A DNA stretch of 64,000 bases from Streptomyces tuirus (lineage in GTDB: Bacteria; Actinomycetota; Actinomycetes; Streptomycetales; Streptomycetaceae): contig JAGTPG010000002.1 of the NCBI GenBank assembly GCA_018195615.1, forward strand, positions 1,488,001-1,552,000, given 5' to 3'. The notes under the pieces are model-generated. The model was not told where the DNA came from. It searched no databases and worked only from the letters and a program-made list of their open reading frames with translations. The position numbers and the translations under genes were made by a program. Below, piece by piece: positions 63,347 through 64,000 of this stretch; the stretch's first letter is position 1, and each line of letters opens with the position of its first letter.

Positions 63347-64000
63347 TCAGCCCGTGCCGGCGTTGAGGAAGATTCCGCCGTCCACGACGAGCGTCTGACC
63401 GGTGACCCAGTCGGACTGCTCGGAGGTGAGGAACGCGGCCGCGCCGCCGATGTCGGAGGGCACGCCGAGCCGGCCCAGCGGGTAGGCGGCGGCCGCCTCC
63501 GCCTCCCGGCCCTCGTACAGGGCCTGGGCGAACTTGGTCTTCACGACGGCCGGGGCGATGGCGTTGACCCGCACCCGGGGCGCGTACTCGTGCGCGAGCT
63601 GCACCGTCAGGTTGATCATCGCCGCCTTGCTGACACCGTACGCGCCGATGAACGGCGAGGGCGACAGCCCCGCGACGGAGGCGATGTTGACGATGGCGCC
63701 GCCGTTGTCCTTCTGCCAGGCGTGCCAGGTCTTCTGCGCGAAGCCGAGCGCGGAGATCACGTTGGTCTCGAAGACCTTGCGCGCGACGTTCAGGTCGAGG
63801 TCGGCGATCGGCCCGAACACCGGGTTCGTGCCGGCGTTGTTGACCAGGAAGTCGAGGCGGCCGAAGGCCTCCATCGTGCGCTCGACGGCGATGGCCTGGT
63901 GGGCCTCGTCGTGCGCCTTGCCCGCGACGTAGATCGCGCGCTCGGCACCGAGCTGCTCGACGGCCTCCTTGAGGGCGTCCTCGTTGCGGCCGGTGATGCA
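63347..64000 (-). CDS. SDR-family oxidoreductase, 5' end outside window
   Basis: 218 codons of a classical SDR, entering from the right edge with ITGRNEDALKEAVEQLGAER. Visible are DFLVNNAGTNPVFGP (NNAG), the catalytic Ser in NIASVAGLSPSPFIGAYG, YGVSKAAMINLT (Tyr-x-x-x-Lys), VNAIAPAVVKTKFAQAL and the end WVTGQTLVVDGGIFLNAG. The N-terminal glycine motif lies beyond 64000. This type is close to 3-oxoacyl-ACP reductase/FabG-like and dehydrogenase members; the substrate is unknown. Confidence 0.9.
   Translation of the reverse strand, partial: CITGRNEDALKEAVEQLGAERAIYVAGKAHDEAHQAIAVERTMEAFGRLDFLVNNAGTNPVFGPIADLDLNVARKVFETNVISALGFAQKTWHAWQKDNGGAIVNIASVAGLSPSPFIGAYGVSKAAMINLTVQLAHEYAPRVRVNAIAPAVVKTKFAQALYEGREAEAAAAYPLGRLGVPSDIGGAAAFLTSEQSDWVTGQTLVVDGGIFLNAGTG

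Overview
The window is high-GC actinobacterial DNA and almost certainly Streptomyces. It has third-position GC bias throughout, GTG and TTG starts, twin-arginine and lipoprotein secretion signals on glycosidases and binding proteins, short GC-rich hairpins without U-runs as terminators, a Ser/Thr kinase with an FHA partner, a CebR-type operator, and the soil-saprophyte mix of polysaccharide-degrading enzymes and catabolic dehydrogenases. No rRNA, tRNA or CRISPR was found. The first gene is cut at its 5' end by the window edge and the last gene is cut at its 5' end by the right edge.

Layout. (1) 1-13.3 kb is a sugar-acid region: two D-2-hydroxyacid dehydrogenases, two beta-hydroxyacid dehydrogenases, a short 6-phosphogluconate dehydrogenase, an FGGY kinase (probable gluconokinase), a gluconate 5-dehydrogenase-like SDR, an L-idonate 5-dehydrogenase-like zinc enzyme, an MHS transporter and an MFS exporter, plus a secreted multicopper oxidase. 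Together they look like an idonate/ketogluconate to gluconate to 6-phosphogluconate route. (2) 13.6-16.3 kb is a transmembrane Ser/Thr kinase overlapping an FHA-domain gene. (3) 16.7-23.7 kb is a catabolic cluster around an IclR regulator: alpha/beta hydrolases, citryl-CoA-lyase-like protein, CoA-transferase, VOC enzyme and FAD monooxygenase. Near-identical palindromic operators lie on both sides of the regulator. (4) 24-30.7 kb holds a UvrA-like ABC ATPase, a secreted tripeptidyl-aminopeptidase-like hydrolase and a polysaccharide-deacetylase lipoprotein. (5) 31.3-34.7 kb is a xylan-degrading pair (GH62, now decayed, and GH30 xylanase). Both carry CBM13/ricin modules, and a CebR-type box lies upstream of the xylanase.

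(6) 35.1-48.6 kb is a galactan/arabinogalactan-type utilisation locus: a bimodular glycosidase plus GH43 protein, a complete family-5 ABC importer (binding protein, two permeases, two ATPases), a small unknown protein, a LacI regulator and a BNR-type beta-propeller enzyme. Palindromes of the form GTGAACGTTCAC occur at all three promoter regions of this locus. (7) 48.6-53.8 kb is a degenerate accessory island: transposase and integrase remnants, an AAA ATPase with a PD-(D/E)XK nuclease tail, a Uma2-type endonuclease, and fragments of other genes including the 3' end of an undecaprenyl-diphosphatase. (8) 53.8-64 kb returns to ordinary chromosome: Lnt, a Gfo/Idh/MocA oxidoreductase, a divergent TetR/FAD-monooxygenase pair with a large palindrome, DinB-family protein, uracil-DNA glycosylase, a peptide-type binding protein and an SDR.

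A feature of the whole window is that at least two dozen apparent frameshifts split otherwise well-conserved genes. Nearly every one behaves as a single missing base, mostly in a C or G run. I therefore give full-length spans for these genes and treat most of the breaks as probable sequence errors, not biological inactivation. The GH62 gene is different: it carries several lesions and real internal deletions and is called a pseudogene.
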